A stretch of 36,783 nt of DNA. Origin: Ruminococcus sp. UBA4275 (GTDB lineage Bacteria > Bacillota > Clostridia > Oscillospirales > Ruminococcaceae). The DNA lies in assembly GCA_002395085.1 (NCBI GenBank), contig DGVV01000150.1:1-36783 (forward strand), read 5' to 3'. This document shows positions 8,157 to 15,824 of the stretch, one piece after another (positions within the stretch are counted from its first letter, which is position 1; each line of letters starts with the position of its first letter). The notes below the pieces were generated by a model. It was not told the DNA's origin. It saw only the letters and a program-made list of their open reading frames with translations, and made no database searches. The position numbers and the translations under genes are program-made.

Positions 8157-9317
8157 TTAGGATAATTTCACAAAAAATTCACTTGTTTCCCCGATATTAC
8201 CCTCAAAAACATAGTGTATTTTCAGCATAATGCCCAAATCCGTTTGTCGAAATTCGGCAGATTTGCTGAGAACCTCGTCATCACCATGCAAATTGCGTTC
8301 CCAGCGCGCCGCAGATTCCGTCAGAATTGCCCTGACTTCCGCCTCCGAAAAGGCAGTCACAGTGTAAGTCTGCGCGGTGTAATGCGCCCGCACCAGCGCC
8401 AGCGGAAGCGTATGCCCCAGCAGTCGCAGCGGCACGGTTTCTTCCTCGTAGACGGTTTCAGCAGCGGGGGCAGGCGGTGTGAAGCCCGGCGTCACCGGGA
8501 AGCGCTGCCCGAATACCTCCACCAGCGTCTCCGCCGCCGTCTTTCCGTGTACCGGAATCTCCGCCGCAAAGGGCTGCTCCTGTTCAAAATCTGCTTCGTA
8601 GATGCCGCGCACCGTTCCTGCCGCATGATAATACCGCGCCGCGCCGAATTTGTCTGTCCGCGTGCCGGAAATCAGCACATCGCCCGCCCTGACCGCATCC
8701 CCGACCTTGCAGCACGCCTCCCCGCCCGCAATCTGCATCTCCGTGATCTGTGCGCTGACCGCTGCCGTCACATTGCACGGGATGCGGTCCCGCTGCATGG
8801 GCGGGGGCGGCGTTTCTTCCGTCAGATCCACGATCAGCCGCCCGCCGATGTGCCGCAGCGTAATCCATTCAATATCCCGCACCGCAAGACGCATCCGGCG
8901 TTCCGTCAGCGTGAAGGGGATTTCACTGTAGGGCGTTCCGCGCACAATGCCCATATCTGCCAGAGCGGTCAGGATTTCACCGTCAGAAATGCCGCTGTTT
9001 CCGCGAATTTCAATGCTGCGAACCGTTGCATGAAGCGTGTGCAGCAGCATTCCGCCGCAGATTGCACCGCAGAGAAATCCCAGCCGCAGACGGTATGCCC
9101 GCAGATGCCGCTGAACACCGTGTTCTGCCGTAATATGCAGCGTGACGCCGGTTTCCGCCGCCAGCAATTCCAGCCGTTTCCGCATCCGCGGGGCTGCCTG
9201 CGCATGAAAAATACCGCCGGCAATCTGCTGGTACCGGCACGCAATCCCCGCAGTGCGCAGACCGCTTCGGAACTGCGGCAGTCCATCTCCCGCCGCCGTA
9301 AAGCGAATATATCCCAT
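8157..9317 (-). CDS. yqfD: Sporulation protein YqfD
   Basis: YqfD (386 residues) is a membrane protein needed for sporulation, made in the mother cell under SigE in Bacillus. An N-terminal domain is followed by a hydrophobic segment at about 80-100 (LGFLCGAICGGMLLHTL), then a long extracellular part beginning with VRSIEIRGNSGISDGEIL, which is typical of the family and resembles POTRA-like modules. Later sections contain the RAGDVLISG motif. The ATG at 9317 has GAGGG 7 nt upstream; the frame extends to 9398 but that part lies inside yqfC. It follows yqfC after 10 nt. Its precise biochemical role is not known. Confidence 0.92.
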   Translation of the reverse strand: MGYIRFTAAGDGLPQFRSGLRTAGIACRYQQIAGGIFHAQAAPRMRKRLELLAAETGVTLHITAEHGVQRHLRAYRLRLGFLCGAICGGMLLHTLHATVRSIEIRGNSGISDGEILTALADMGIVRGTPYSEIPFTLTERRMRLAVRDIEWITLRHIGGRLIVDLTEETPPPPMQRDRIPCNVTAAVSAQITEMQIAGGEACCKVGDAVRAGDVLISGTRTDKFGAARYYHAAGTVRGIYEADFEQEQPFAAEIPVHGKTAAETLVEVFGQRFPVTPGFTPPAPAAETVYEEETVPLRLLGHTLPLALVRAHYTAQTYTVTAFSEAEVRAILTESAARWERNLHGDDEVLSKSAEFRQTDLGIMLKIHYVFEGNIGETSEFFVKLS

Positions 9318-9327
9318 CCCGCAGCCC

Positions 9328-9558
9328 TCACAGTCCGCCGTCAAATTCAATCGCCGCAATCTCGCCCTGAACGTGAAGTCCGCCGGCGCTGAAATCACTC
9401 GCCGTCAGATGCTTTCCCCACACCGCGATACGATGCCCGCCGGCTTCCGCCAGTACCAGCATCTCGCTGCACTCCAGCAATTTGCGGCAGCAGTCAAAGA
9501 AAATATCCGTATTTCCGCAGATTTCCATGCGGTCTGCAAACATCGGCAGCGGCTTCAT
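9328..9558 (-). CDS. yqfC: Sporulation protein YqfC (YabP family)
   Basis: This 76-residue protein belongs to the YabP/YqfC family of small spore proteins. It shows the family core: a central ILECSEM-like strand followed by AVWGKHLTASDFSAGGLHV and a final GEIAAIEF strand. GGAG lies 9-10 nt before the ATG at 9558. Immediately downstream is yqfD, as in most endospore formers. Divergent ylbJ starts 92 nt away, so two sporulation transcripts share this short control region. Confidence 0.9.
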   Translation of the reverse strand: MKPLPMFADRMEICGNTDIFFDCCRKLLECSEMLVLAEAGGHRIAVWGKHLTASDFSAGGLHVQGEIAAIEFDGGL

Positions 9559-9650
9559 GCCATCACGCTCCTTTTCTGCTGCATCCTATGCGGGGCGGTT
9601 CTGTCTCTATGCCTGCCGCGCATATCCTGCACGGTGAGGAGGTGTCTGCA
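9559..9650. promoter_or_regulatory. Divergent control region between yqfC and ylbJ
   Basis: These 92 bases must hold the starts of both transcripts. No SigA promoter is visible. GCATATCCT (plus strand, near 9620) and GCATAG (minus strand) resemble the CATA core of SigE -10 boxes. The -35 matches are weak, so sporulation sigma control is an inference from the genes. Confidence 0.3.
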
Positions 9651-10745
9651 ATGGTCATCCGGATGAAATCTGCTCTGCCGCTGCTGCTGACTGTGCTGCT
9701 GTTTGCAGCGCTGGGCTTGCAGGCAGGCCGCGCGGAAGTTTGCGCGGAAGTGCTGCGCAGCCGCGTGACAATCTGTCTGTACACGCTGATTCCTTCGCTG
9801 TACGGCGGCATCGCGGTCGCCGGTCTGCTGCGGAATACCGGCGCGGCTGAATGGCTTGGATTCAAACTGCGGCACATCGGGCGATGCCTCGGAATGCCGC
9901 CGCAGATTTTCGGGATCTTCCTGCTGAGTCAGCTTGCAGGGTATCCGGTCGGGGCGGTTTTGCTGCGCGATGCCGCATCTGCCGGCGCAGTCTCCCGCCG
10001 CGATGCCGCTCGCCTGACCGCTTTCTGCTGCGGCGCAGGACCGGCTTTTGCCGTCGGGCTGGCCGGCACGCAGCTGCTCGGAAGTCCGGCTGCCGGATGG
10101 TGTCTGCTGCTCGCCTGTTTTCTTGCAAATCTCGTACCTGCTGCCATTTTGCTGTATCTTGCACCGTGCGGTTCTGCCGCTGAGATGTCTGTACCCGCAG
10201 TTCACCTCAACGCTGTCTGCATCACGGATGCGGCTGCGGGGGCGATGCGCAGTCTCGCGGCAATCTGCGGCATGGTGCTGCTGTTCGGATTGCTGACTGC
10301 ATTCGGTGCGCTGCTGCATCTGCCGCTGCTGGCGGGTATACTCTGCGGCAGACTGCATATCTCCGCGCAGACCCTTTGTGCGTTCTCTGCGGCGGCACTC
10401 GACATCACACAGCTTCACCGCGTATGCACCTGCGGACTGCCTCTGCATACGCTGCTGCCGCTGACTGCGGCGCTGCTGTCCTTCGGGGGCATCTGCGTAC
10501 ACGGACAATGCCTCGCGCTCGGTGTGCGGGAAATGCGTCCCGCGGAATTTCTGTGCATCCGGCTGATCTGCGCACTGCTTGCCGCCGGCATCATGCGGGC
10601 GCTGCTGCCCCTCATCCCCCTGCCCGATACCGCCGCCGCTTTTGCACACCGCACGGCACTCTCAGAAAGCGGTTCGCTTCTCCCCGCTGTGCTGATTCTG
10701 CTGACAGGTGCGCCGGTTCTGCTGCAAAAGCGCACGCTTCCGTGA
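9651..10745 (+). CDS. ylbJ: Sporulation integral membrane protein YlbJ
   Basis: This 364-residue protein has eight or more hydrophobic segments and the nucleoside-recognition/Gate type pattern of YlbJ: a TLIPSLYGGIAVAGLL helix near the start, then LSQLAGYPVGAVLLRDAA and FCCGAGPAFAVG, where the glycine-rich turns are characteristic. YlbJ is needed for normal spore cortex formation in Bacillus and is expressed in the mother cell. The ATG at 9651 has GAGGAGGTG 8 nt upstream; in-frame codons upstream to 9588 lack a site. It runs divergently from yqfCD, which groups three sporulation genes here. Confidence 0.88.
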   Translation: MVIRMKSALPLLLTVLLFAALGLQAGRAEVCAEVLRSRVTICLYTLIPSLYGGIAVAGLLRNTGAAEWLGFKLRHIGRCLGMPPQIFGIFLLSQLAGYPVGAVLLRDAASAGAVSRRDAARLTAFCCGAGPAFAVGLAGTQLLGSPAAGWCLLLACFLANLVPAAILLYLAPCGSAAEMSVPAVHLNAVCITDAAAGAMRSLAAICGMVLLFGLLTAFGALLHLPLLAGILCGRLHISAQTLCAFSAAALDITQLHRVCTCGLPLHTLLPLTAALLSFGGICVHGQCLALGVREMRPAEFLCIRLICALLAAGIMRALLPLIPLPDTAAAFAHRTALSESGSLLPAVLILLTGAPVLLQKRTLP

Positions 10746-10845
10746 TTTTCTGCGCTTCTTTCTGATATTTGTTTTACCGGTAATCTGCACAAAAATCCGC
10801 AAGGCTGTTTTTTTCTGCCAATTCCCATTTCTTCTAAAAAAGGAC

Positions 10846-10874
10846 TAGACAAACCGAAAAAAATATGTTATAAT
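10846..10874 (+). promoter_or_regulatory. SigA-type promoter for the four-Cys protein gene
   Basis: TAGACA (10846-10851), a 17-bp spacer and a perfect TATAAT (10869-10874). The leader to the ATG at 10948 is about 65 nt. Confidence 0.85.
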
Positions 10875-10947
10875 GGAGAAAATGAACGGCAATTTGCATG
10901 GGATCGCTGTGATGCCTGTGCTGTCGGTAAGTGATGAGGTGACCAAC

Positions 10948-11562
10948 ATGGGACTTTTTGATGTATTCTCCAAAGGCGGCAAGTATTTTGGTAAGGCGAT
11001 CGAGCCGAAATGTGAATACTGCGAACACGGCAAGCGATCCAGTGACGGCAACAAGGTACTATGTACCAAGAAGGGTCTTGTGAACGCGGATTACCATTGC
11101 CCGAAATTCCTCTATTCCCCGCTCAAGCGTATTCCGGTCAAGCAGATGAAGCTGGTCGGTTTCCTGGAGGGCGATTACGACGAGAGAAGCGATGAGGAAT
11201 TCGCAAGAAAGGCGGAGGCTGCTCAGAAAGCGGCTGCTGAGCGCGATGCTGCGGCGGCTCAGACGACAGCGCCTGCTCCCGCACCTGCTCCGGCAGCAAA
11301 AACCGCTCCTGCGCCCGCTCCGGCAGCAAAGCCTGCTCCTGCGCCCGCTCCGGCAGCAAAACCCGCTCCTGCGCCCGCTCCGGCGGCAAAGCCTGCTCCG
11401 GCGGCAGCTCCCGCTCCCGCAGCAAACAACAATCTCGCAGATCTCGCGGCTGCGGCTGAAGCTTCCGGTGCGTATAATCCTGCCCCCGCAGAAGCCCCCA
11501 AGACTGAGGATACACCTGCTGCACCCGCCGGCGACGGTATGAGTACGCTGAGCAGTATGTAA
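10948..11562 (+). CDS. Four-cysteine N-terminal domain protein with Ala/Pro repeat tail
   Basis: The 204-residue product has two parts. Residues 1-65 form a compact domain with C22, C25, C39 and C51 (CEYC, VLCTKKG, HCPKFLYSPLKR), a pattern suited to binding one zinc or iron ion; I have seen similar short domains in clostridial hypothetical proteins. After an acidic/Ala-rich helix comes a low-complexity tail of 10-residue Ala/Pro/Lys repeats, then a Gly/Ser end. There is no signal peptide or membrane segment, so it is probably cytoplasmic. The ATG at 10948 follows GAGGTGA at good spacing; the frame is open from 10873 but that would start within the promoter. Its function is unknown. Confidence 0.8.
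   Translation: MGLFDVFSKGGKYFGKAIEPKCEYCEHGKRSSDGNKVLCTKKGLVNADYHCPKFLYSPLKRIPVKQMKLVGFLEGDYDERSDEEFARKAEAAQKAAAERDAAAAQTTAPAPAPAPAAKTAPAPAPAAKPAPAPAPAAKPAPAPAPAAKPAPAAAPAPAANNNLADLAAAAEASGAYNPAPAEAPKTEDTPAAPAGDGMSTLSSM
11271..11424 (+). repeat. 30-bp tandem repeats coding for Ala/Pro/Lys decapeptides
   Basis: Three to four near-identical 30-bp units, each coding for PAPAPAPAAK or TAPAPAPAAK, with degenerate ends. Differences between units are mostly synonymous. Such repeats expand and contract readily, so the copy number may vary between strains. Confidence 0.85.
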
Positions 11563-11599
11563 CATCCCCCCGCGCATATTACATTGCAGTATGAATCAT

Positions 11600-11640
11600 C
11601 AGCCTGAGAGCGCCCGCCGCTTTCAGGCTGTGATTATTTC
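11600..11640 (+). terminator. Hairpin between the repeat-tail gene and the LysR gene
   Basis: CAGCCTGA (11600-11607) pairs with TCAGGCTG (11623-11630) across a GC-rich loop and is followed by TGATTATTT. The T-run is poor, so it may be a weak terminator or an attenuator ahead of the LysR gene. Confidence 0.4.
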
Positions 11641-11665
11641 ACATCAGGAAGAAAGGAATGAAACC

Positions 11666-12634
11666 ATGACGACGCAGCAACTGACCTATGTGCTGGCAGT
11701 CGCAGAATGCAGGAGCATCTCCAAGGCGGCTGAAAAGCTGTATGTCACGCAGCCCTCGCTCAGTCAGTTTATCCATTCACTGGAAAAGCAGCTCGGCATC
11801 AAGCTCTTTGACCGCTCCGTTACGCCGATCGCCCTGACAGATGCCGGTCAGCTCTATGTGGAATGGGCGCGCAAAATCCTCGCGATGGAGGAAAGCATGA
11901 ACAATGCCCTCTCTGACCTCATGGGTCTGGAGACCGGTACGGTGCGCATCGGCGCTTCCTCCTTCCGCGTGCGCTGTCTGCTTGCACGCAGCATCGCGGC
12001 ATTCCACGCGAAATATCCGCAGATCCGGCTCGCAATTCATGAGGCGGATATGAAGCAGCTCCGTGACCTCCTTGCCGCCGGTTCGATCGACTTTGCAATC
12101 GGTTCAGGCGATTTTGAGGAGAAGGCGCTGCACGTTGAGGAACTGGCGCAGGAACGGCTCTATCTCGCTGTATCGCCGCATCACCCGATCACCAAACAGC
12201 TCCCCCCGCCCCTCTCTGCGGATGACATCATCCACGCGACTGCCGCCTATCTGCGCGCAGAACCCATTGACCTCGCCTGCGTTCAGGATGAACCCTTCGT
12301 GGCGGCAAACGCCGGCGAATATGACCGCGACAGCCTCAATGCCGTCTGCCGTGCCTGCGGCTTTACCCCGCAGATCGCCTACAGCGTCCATACCATCGAG
12401 ACCGTTTTCTCCTTCGTCAGCGCCAATATGGGCGTCGGGCTGCTGCCGGATTCGCTCATCTATTACGGCAATTTCCAGGAGCATCCGCATTACTATCTGC
12501 TGCCCGATGACATCGCGCTCAATGACATCTCCCTCATCTCGCGGCGCAATGCCTTCCTCTCGAAGGCTTCCGCTGCCTATGCGCTGCTCCTCAAGCAGCT
12601 CGTAGACGTCGGAACATGGAGCATGGGAGTGTAA
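11666..12634 (+). CDS. LysR family transcriptional regulator
   Basis: This 322-residue regulator has the LysR winged-helix domain at residues 1-65 (QLTYVLAVAECRSISKAAEKL, then VTQPSLSQFIHSLEKQLG and LFDRS) and a periplasmic-binding-like effector domain from about 90 onward (TGTVRIGASSFR, then GSIDFAIGSGD). These proteins bind operator DNA as tetramers and respond to a small molecule. The start at 11666 has AAAGGAA upstream. Only 6 nt separate it from the next gene in the same direction, so it probably controls itself along with the small protein and the SGNH esterase downstream. The ligand cannot be inferred. Confidence 0.93.
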   Translation: MTTQQLTYVLAVAECRSISKAAEKLYVTQPSLSQFIHSLEKQLGIKLFDRSVTPIALTDAGQLYVEWARKILAMEESMNNALSDLMGLETGTVRIGASSFRVRCLLARSIAAFHAKYPQIRLAIHEADMKQLRDLLAAGSIDFAIGSGDFEEKALHVEELAQERLYLAVSPHHPITKQLPPPLSADDIIHATAAYLRAEPIDLACVQDEPFVAANAGEYDRDSLNAVCRACGFTPQIAYSVHTIETVFSFVSANMGVGLLPDSLIYYGNFQEHPHYYLLPDDIALNDISLISRRNAFLSKASAAYALLLKQLVDVGTWSMGV

Positions 12635-12640
12635 CGGATT

Positions 12641-12988
12641 ATGCGGAAATACGCCTTTTTGAAGCAGCCTGTCCCGTGCGGTCCCAGAGATCTCATCTAC
12701 AAGATCATGCTCTATCAGACCCCAAAGGACGGCGTGTTCCTGTTTCAGTATTGCAGCCCCGATGCCGTCTGCTGTTCCTACGATCAGTATTATCATGACG
12801 CCGCGGATGTCTATGCGGACTGGAACGATGAGATCGACGAGCGCGGCTGGATCGAAATAGATGATCCGCTGCCGTTTTGTCAGCACGATGCCTTCATCCC
12901 CCTGCGCGTCAAGGGCAGGGAGACCGGTCAGCCGCAGTGGGATCAGCTCGAAACCCTGCGGGACGGGGAATGGATCCCCTATCCGTAA
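12641..12988 (+). CDS. Uncharacterised 115-residue acidic protein
   Basis: I do not recognise the family. The protein is soluble, acidic and rich in aromatic residues (FLFQYCSPDAVCCSYDQYYH, then ADWNDEIDERGWIEIDDP), with no signal or membrane segment. It starts 6 nt after the LysR stop, with GGGAG about 11 nt before the ATG. The regular pattern of Trp, Tyr and Asp, and the good coding appearance across its length, argue that it is a real gene. Its placement suggests that it is expressed with the LysR regulator and perhaps the esterase that follows after about 95 nt. Confidence 0.75.
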   Translation: MRKYAFLKQPVPCGPRDLIYKIMLYQTPKDGVFLFQYCSPDAVCCSYDQYYHDAADVYADWNDEIDERGWIEIDDPLPFCQHDAFIPLRVKGRETGQPQWDQLETLRDGEWIPYP

Positions 12989-13083
12989 CCGCACATCCCC
13001 CGCGCAGAACACAATATACAAAATAAGAAAGAAAAAAGGGAAGGACAGCCGCCGCCTGTGCGCTGTCTGGGAAGAGGAACACT

Positions 13084-14148
13084 ATGATGACTGATACCAT
13101 TCGCGCCCGCATCGCTGCGGATTGTCTCTGCGATGTCGGGGCGGCTCAGCCGTGGGCTGAAATGTTCGCAAAACCGTCTGTTTCCGTCGGGTTCATCGGC
13201 GGCTCGGTGACATCCGGATTCGCTGCCGACCGATTCTATGAAACTGCCTATCCCCAGATGCTTGTGCAGGGTATGCGGGATATGGGCTATCACGTCAAGG
13301 AATCTGTCCTCGCTGCACCCGGCATGGATTCCATGACCGGCAATCTCCTCTGTGATTCGTACATCCTACCGCATCAGCCCGATCTCATCATTCTCGATTT
13401 CGCGATCAACGAAATGACCCAGCGCCCCAGCATCCTCGCCTTTGAAAGCCTGCTGCGGCATCTGCTGACGATGCCCAGACCGCCGATCATCTGCCTGCTG
13501 CTGCTGCGCAGCCAGAATGACTATAGCTGCGAAAGCTTCATGCTCCCGATGGCTGCTCATTACGGGCTTGCCTGCATCAATCTCCGACGCGGGCTTAATC
13601 CTGCCCTCGAACGCGGCGACCTGTCCTGGGAGGAATACGGCGACAGCGAAAGTCACCCTACGCCGGAAGGACATCGCCTGCTGGCTGACTGCCTGCTGCA
13701 TCTGCTGGAACAGGCAAGACAGACTGAACCGCGCCCGCATCCGGAACTGCCCGCCCCGTGGCTCGATGCCCCCTATACGGCGCTGCATTTCCGCAAGCCC
13801 GATGACCGCCCGCTGATCCCGCGCACAGACCCCTATTTTCGCGAGGCGCTCTGCATCGACAAAGAATCCGGTGCGTGGGAGATGACCCTGCGCTGCAAGA
13901 CACTACTGGTCTTTTATGTCACCCACCGGCTGCCCGAATACGGCGACTGTACCGTGCTGATCGACGGCGCACCGCCAAAGCTCACCCGTATGCTGCAATC
14001 GCCGGTGCTGCGCAGCAATTCCATCTACGGCTGGGGCAATGCCCGCTATGCACAGCTCCTGACTGCGGAATCTGCTGCGGAACATACGCTGCGGCTTGAA
14101 CCGCTCGACGGCAAATTCTATCTGCTGGGCATCGGGTATACAGACTGA
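13084..14148 (+). CDS. SGNH/GDSL hydrolase, probable carbohydrate esterase
   Basis: This 354-residue enzyme has all four SGNH blocks: the nucleophile S41 in VGFIGGSVTSGF, the glycine block in LAAPGMDSMTGN, the Asn in LDFAINEMTQ, and Asp-x-x-His in GDSESHPTPEGH. A separate C-terminal domain (about 230-354) with beta-rich character follows, as in esterases that deacylate carbohydrates. No signal peptide is present, so it probably acts inside the cell, perhaps on imported acetylated sugars; that substrate is inference. There are two adjacent ATGs at 13084 and 13087, with GAAGAGGAA upstream. A strong terminator follows the gene. Confidence 0.85.
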   Translation: MMTDTIRARIAADCLCDVGAAQPWAEMFAKPSVSVGFIGGSVTSGFAADRFYETAYPQMLVQGMRDMGYHVKESVLAAPGMDSMTGNLLCDSYILPHQPDLIILDFAINEMTQRPSILAFESLLRHLLTMPRPPIICLLLLRSQNDYSCESFMLPMAAHYGLACINLRRGLNPALERGDLSWEEYGDSESHPTPEGHRLLADCLLHLLEQARQTEPRPHPELPAPWLDAPYTALHFRKPDDRPLIPRTDPYFREALCIDKESGAWEMTLRCKTLLVFYVTHRLPEYGDCTVLIDGAPPKLTRMLQSPVLRSNSIYGWGNARYAQLLTAESAAEHTLRLEPLDGKFYLLGIGYTD

Positions 14149-14161
14149 CAACCGCACACCA

Positions 14162-14203
14162 AAGGGGACGGCATCCGCTCAGAAGCCGTCCCCTTGTTTT
14201 TTT
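14162..14203 (+). terminator. Rho-independent terminator after the SGNH esterase
   Basis: An 11-bp stem pairs 14162-14172 (AAGGGGACGGC) with 14185-14195, followed by GTTTTTTT. It separates convergent transcripts. On the minus strand the same hairpin ends in only TTT, so it may serve the LRR gene weakly. Confidence 0.9.
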
Positions 14204-14207
14204 GTGA

Positions 14208-15047
14208 TCAGCGGTACGAGGCAAGGATTTCCTCGTGCTGCTTGCCCGTTCTGCCCTGACAATCGTACTCCTCATAAAACAGGCGCGTCGGCGGCTGATT
14301 GACCGGCACAACATGACTGCCGCCTGCGTGCTTATACTGCGTGATGCGGAAGCAGATGCGTCCGTTGTCCACGGCATCCAGCACAACGCTCATATCGCCG
14401 TCGGTTTGCTCAGTACCGATCAGGCGCGGCGCTGCCGAAAACTGGAAAAGCACCGGATAGCCAAACGAAAATGTGTGCATGATGGTCAGCACCGGTTTGC
14501 GCATCTCTGCGACGCGCTCCTCCTGCGGCGTGTTCTTGAAGGCATCCATCGCAATCAGCTCCGGCATCGCTGTGACCTGAAGCGATTTCAGTCTGGCGCA
14601 TCCGGAAAATGCCCCGCTGCGAATGGCGCGGAGTGAACGCGGAAGCGTCACCGATTCCAGTGCGGCACAGTTGTGGAAGGCATTTGCGCCGATAACTGCA
14701 ACACCCTCCGGAATGGTGATCTCGCGCAGCAAGCCGCATCCCTCAAAACAGCCGATGCCAAGTTCACCGTTTGAACCGTCCGGATAGCGCATCTCTCCGG
14801 GCATCACGATGTTCTCCAGCGCATCGCAGTCGCGGAAGGCATACGCACCGATCTCGCAAAGCGTATTGGAGATCTGTGCGCGCTTCAGATTGCGGCATTC
14901 GCGGAAGCCGTTCTCACCGATGATGCGTACCGTATCCGGCATCTCCAGCTCGGTGATCTCATTCCCGCGGAATTCGCCGCGCTCTACGCGGTCTTTGTTG
15001 CGGTACCTGATCTTGTCTGTGCTTGGTTTTTTAGAAAAAAGTCCCAT
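14208..15047 (-). CDS. BspA-type leucine-rich-repeat protein
   Basis: The 279-residue protein carries five or six LRR_5 (BspA-like) repeats between about 30 and 190, recognisable by units such as VRIIGENGFRECRNLK, LCEIGAYAFRDCDALENI, VAVIGANAFHNCAALESV and LRAIRSGAFSGCARLKSL. There is no signal peptide; the N-terminus is short and basic, so this member is probably cytoplasmic, unlike many cell-surface BspA proteins. The last 90 residues form a separate domain of unknown type. GGGGAA lies 5 nt before the ATG. It follows the lipoprotein gene of the dlt-like operon after 137 nt without a clear promoter, so it may be the last gene of that transcript. Confidence 0.85.
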   Translation of the reverse strand: MGLFSKKPSTDKIRYRNKDRVERGEFRGNEITELEMPDTVRIIGENGFRECRNLKRAQISNTLCEIGAYAFRDCDALENIVMPGEMRYPDGSNGELGIGCFEGCGLLREITIPEGVAVIGANAFHNCAALESVTLPRSLRAIRSGAFSGCARLKSLQVTAMPELIAMDAFKNTPQEERVAEMRKPVLTIMHTFSFGYPVLFQFSAAPRLIGTEQTDGDMSVVLDAVDNGRICFRITQYKHAGGSHVVPVNQPPTRLFYEEYDCQGRTGKQHEEILASYR

Positions 15048-15184
15048 GTCGATTCCCCTTTGTATTGTGATTTCCCCTCGGCATTTGAACTTGAACCCAG
15101 CTCTCTTATCTTTTTCTTCCCGTAAATTTTTTCTTTATCTGTTTGATTCTGTCTCTGTGAAAATGTCATGTCCGGCAGCGCGTC

Positions 15185-15793
15185 TCAGTTGAACTGAACA
15201 ACGTAGACGATCTGCGTGATGTTATTGCCCTCCAGGAAAAACTGCACTGCCTTGCCTTCTGTCTTGTACATGGCAAATGCGGGCGTTTCCTGTGTGGGCG
15301 TGCCGTATTTTGCAACGAGAGCGTCATAGGTATCACCGACCTTGATGCCTTCCGGCGTCGAGACGGTCGCATCCATGAGATCGACCTCGTAAAAACGGTT
15401 GAGCGACTGATCATGCTCATCGGGATAGGTGACAACCTGCACACCGCCGTAGGTGTAATAATAGCTTGTGCCGGTGAAGGCGCAGGACGGTGCTTCAAAG
15501 GTTGAATCCGGCGTACCGAGCGATGCGAGAACTGCCTCGGACTCTGCACCGGGAACAATCGTCACGCCGTTCAGCACATAGTCATAGTTGATGGCTGCGC
15601 CGGCAGATTCTGCCTCTGCTGCGGTCGTTGTTTCCAGTGCGGCTGCCTCTGTCGATGCTGCGGTTGTCGTGGTAGTGGCTGCCGCAGCAGGCTCAGCAGG
15701 TTCCGCTACGCTGTCATCCTCTGCTGTGCCGCAGGCGGTCAGCGCGGTCAGAAGCATTGCCGCCGCCAGCACCGAAGTAAATTTCTTGTTCAT
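15185..15793 (-). CDS. Lipoprotein with Thr/Ala linker and repeated C-terminal module
   Basis: This 202-residue protein has a lipoprotein signal with lipobox LTAC (C21), then a 45-residue Thr/Ala/Glu linker, then a folded part. That part appears to hold two similar units, each with a Gly-x-(S/D)-x3-(V/L)-x3-(L/Y)-G-T-P pattern (AVLASLGTPDS and ALVAKYGTPTQ), reminiscent of SmpA/BamE-like small modules. It would sit on the outer face of the membrane. GAGGAG precedes the ATG. It follows the DltD-like gene after 31 nt, so it is probably part of the same extracytoplasmic machinery; its own function is unknown. Confidence 0.85.
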   Translation of the reverse strand: MNKKFTSVLAAAMLLTALTACGTAEDDSVAEPAEPAAAATTTTTAASTEAAALETTTAAEAESAGAAINYDYVLNGVTIVPGAESEAVLASLGTPDSTFEAPSCAFTGTSYYYTYGGVQVVTYPDEHDQSLNRFYEVDLMDATVSTPEGIKVGDTYDALVAKYGTPTQETPAFAMYKTEGKAVQFFLEGNNITQIVYVVQFN

Positions 15794-15824
15794 GGGTAAA
15801 ACTCCTCTCTTTGACTTGCGTGGA

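Noticed and set aside
9555..10649. A 364-codon minus-strand frame opposite ylbJ
   Set aside because: Composition rich in Arg, Gln and Ser, no membrane or domain pattern, and ylbJ on the other strand is clear.
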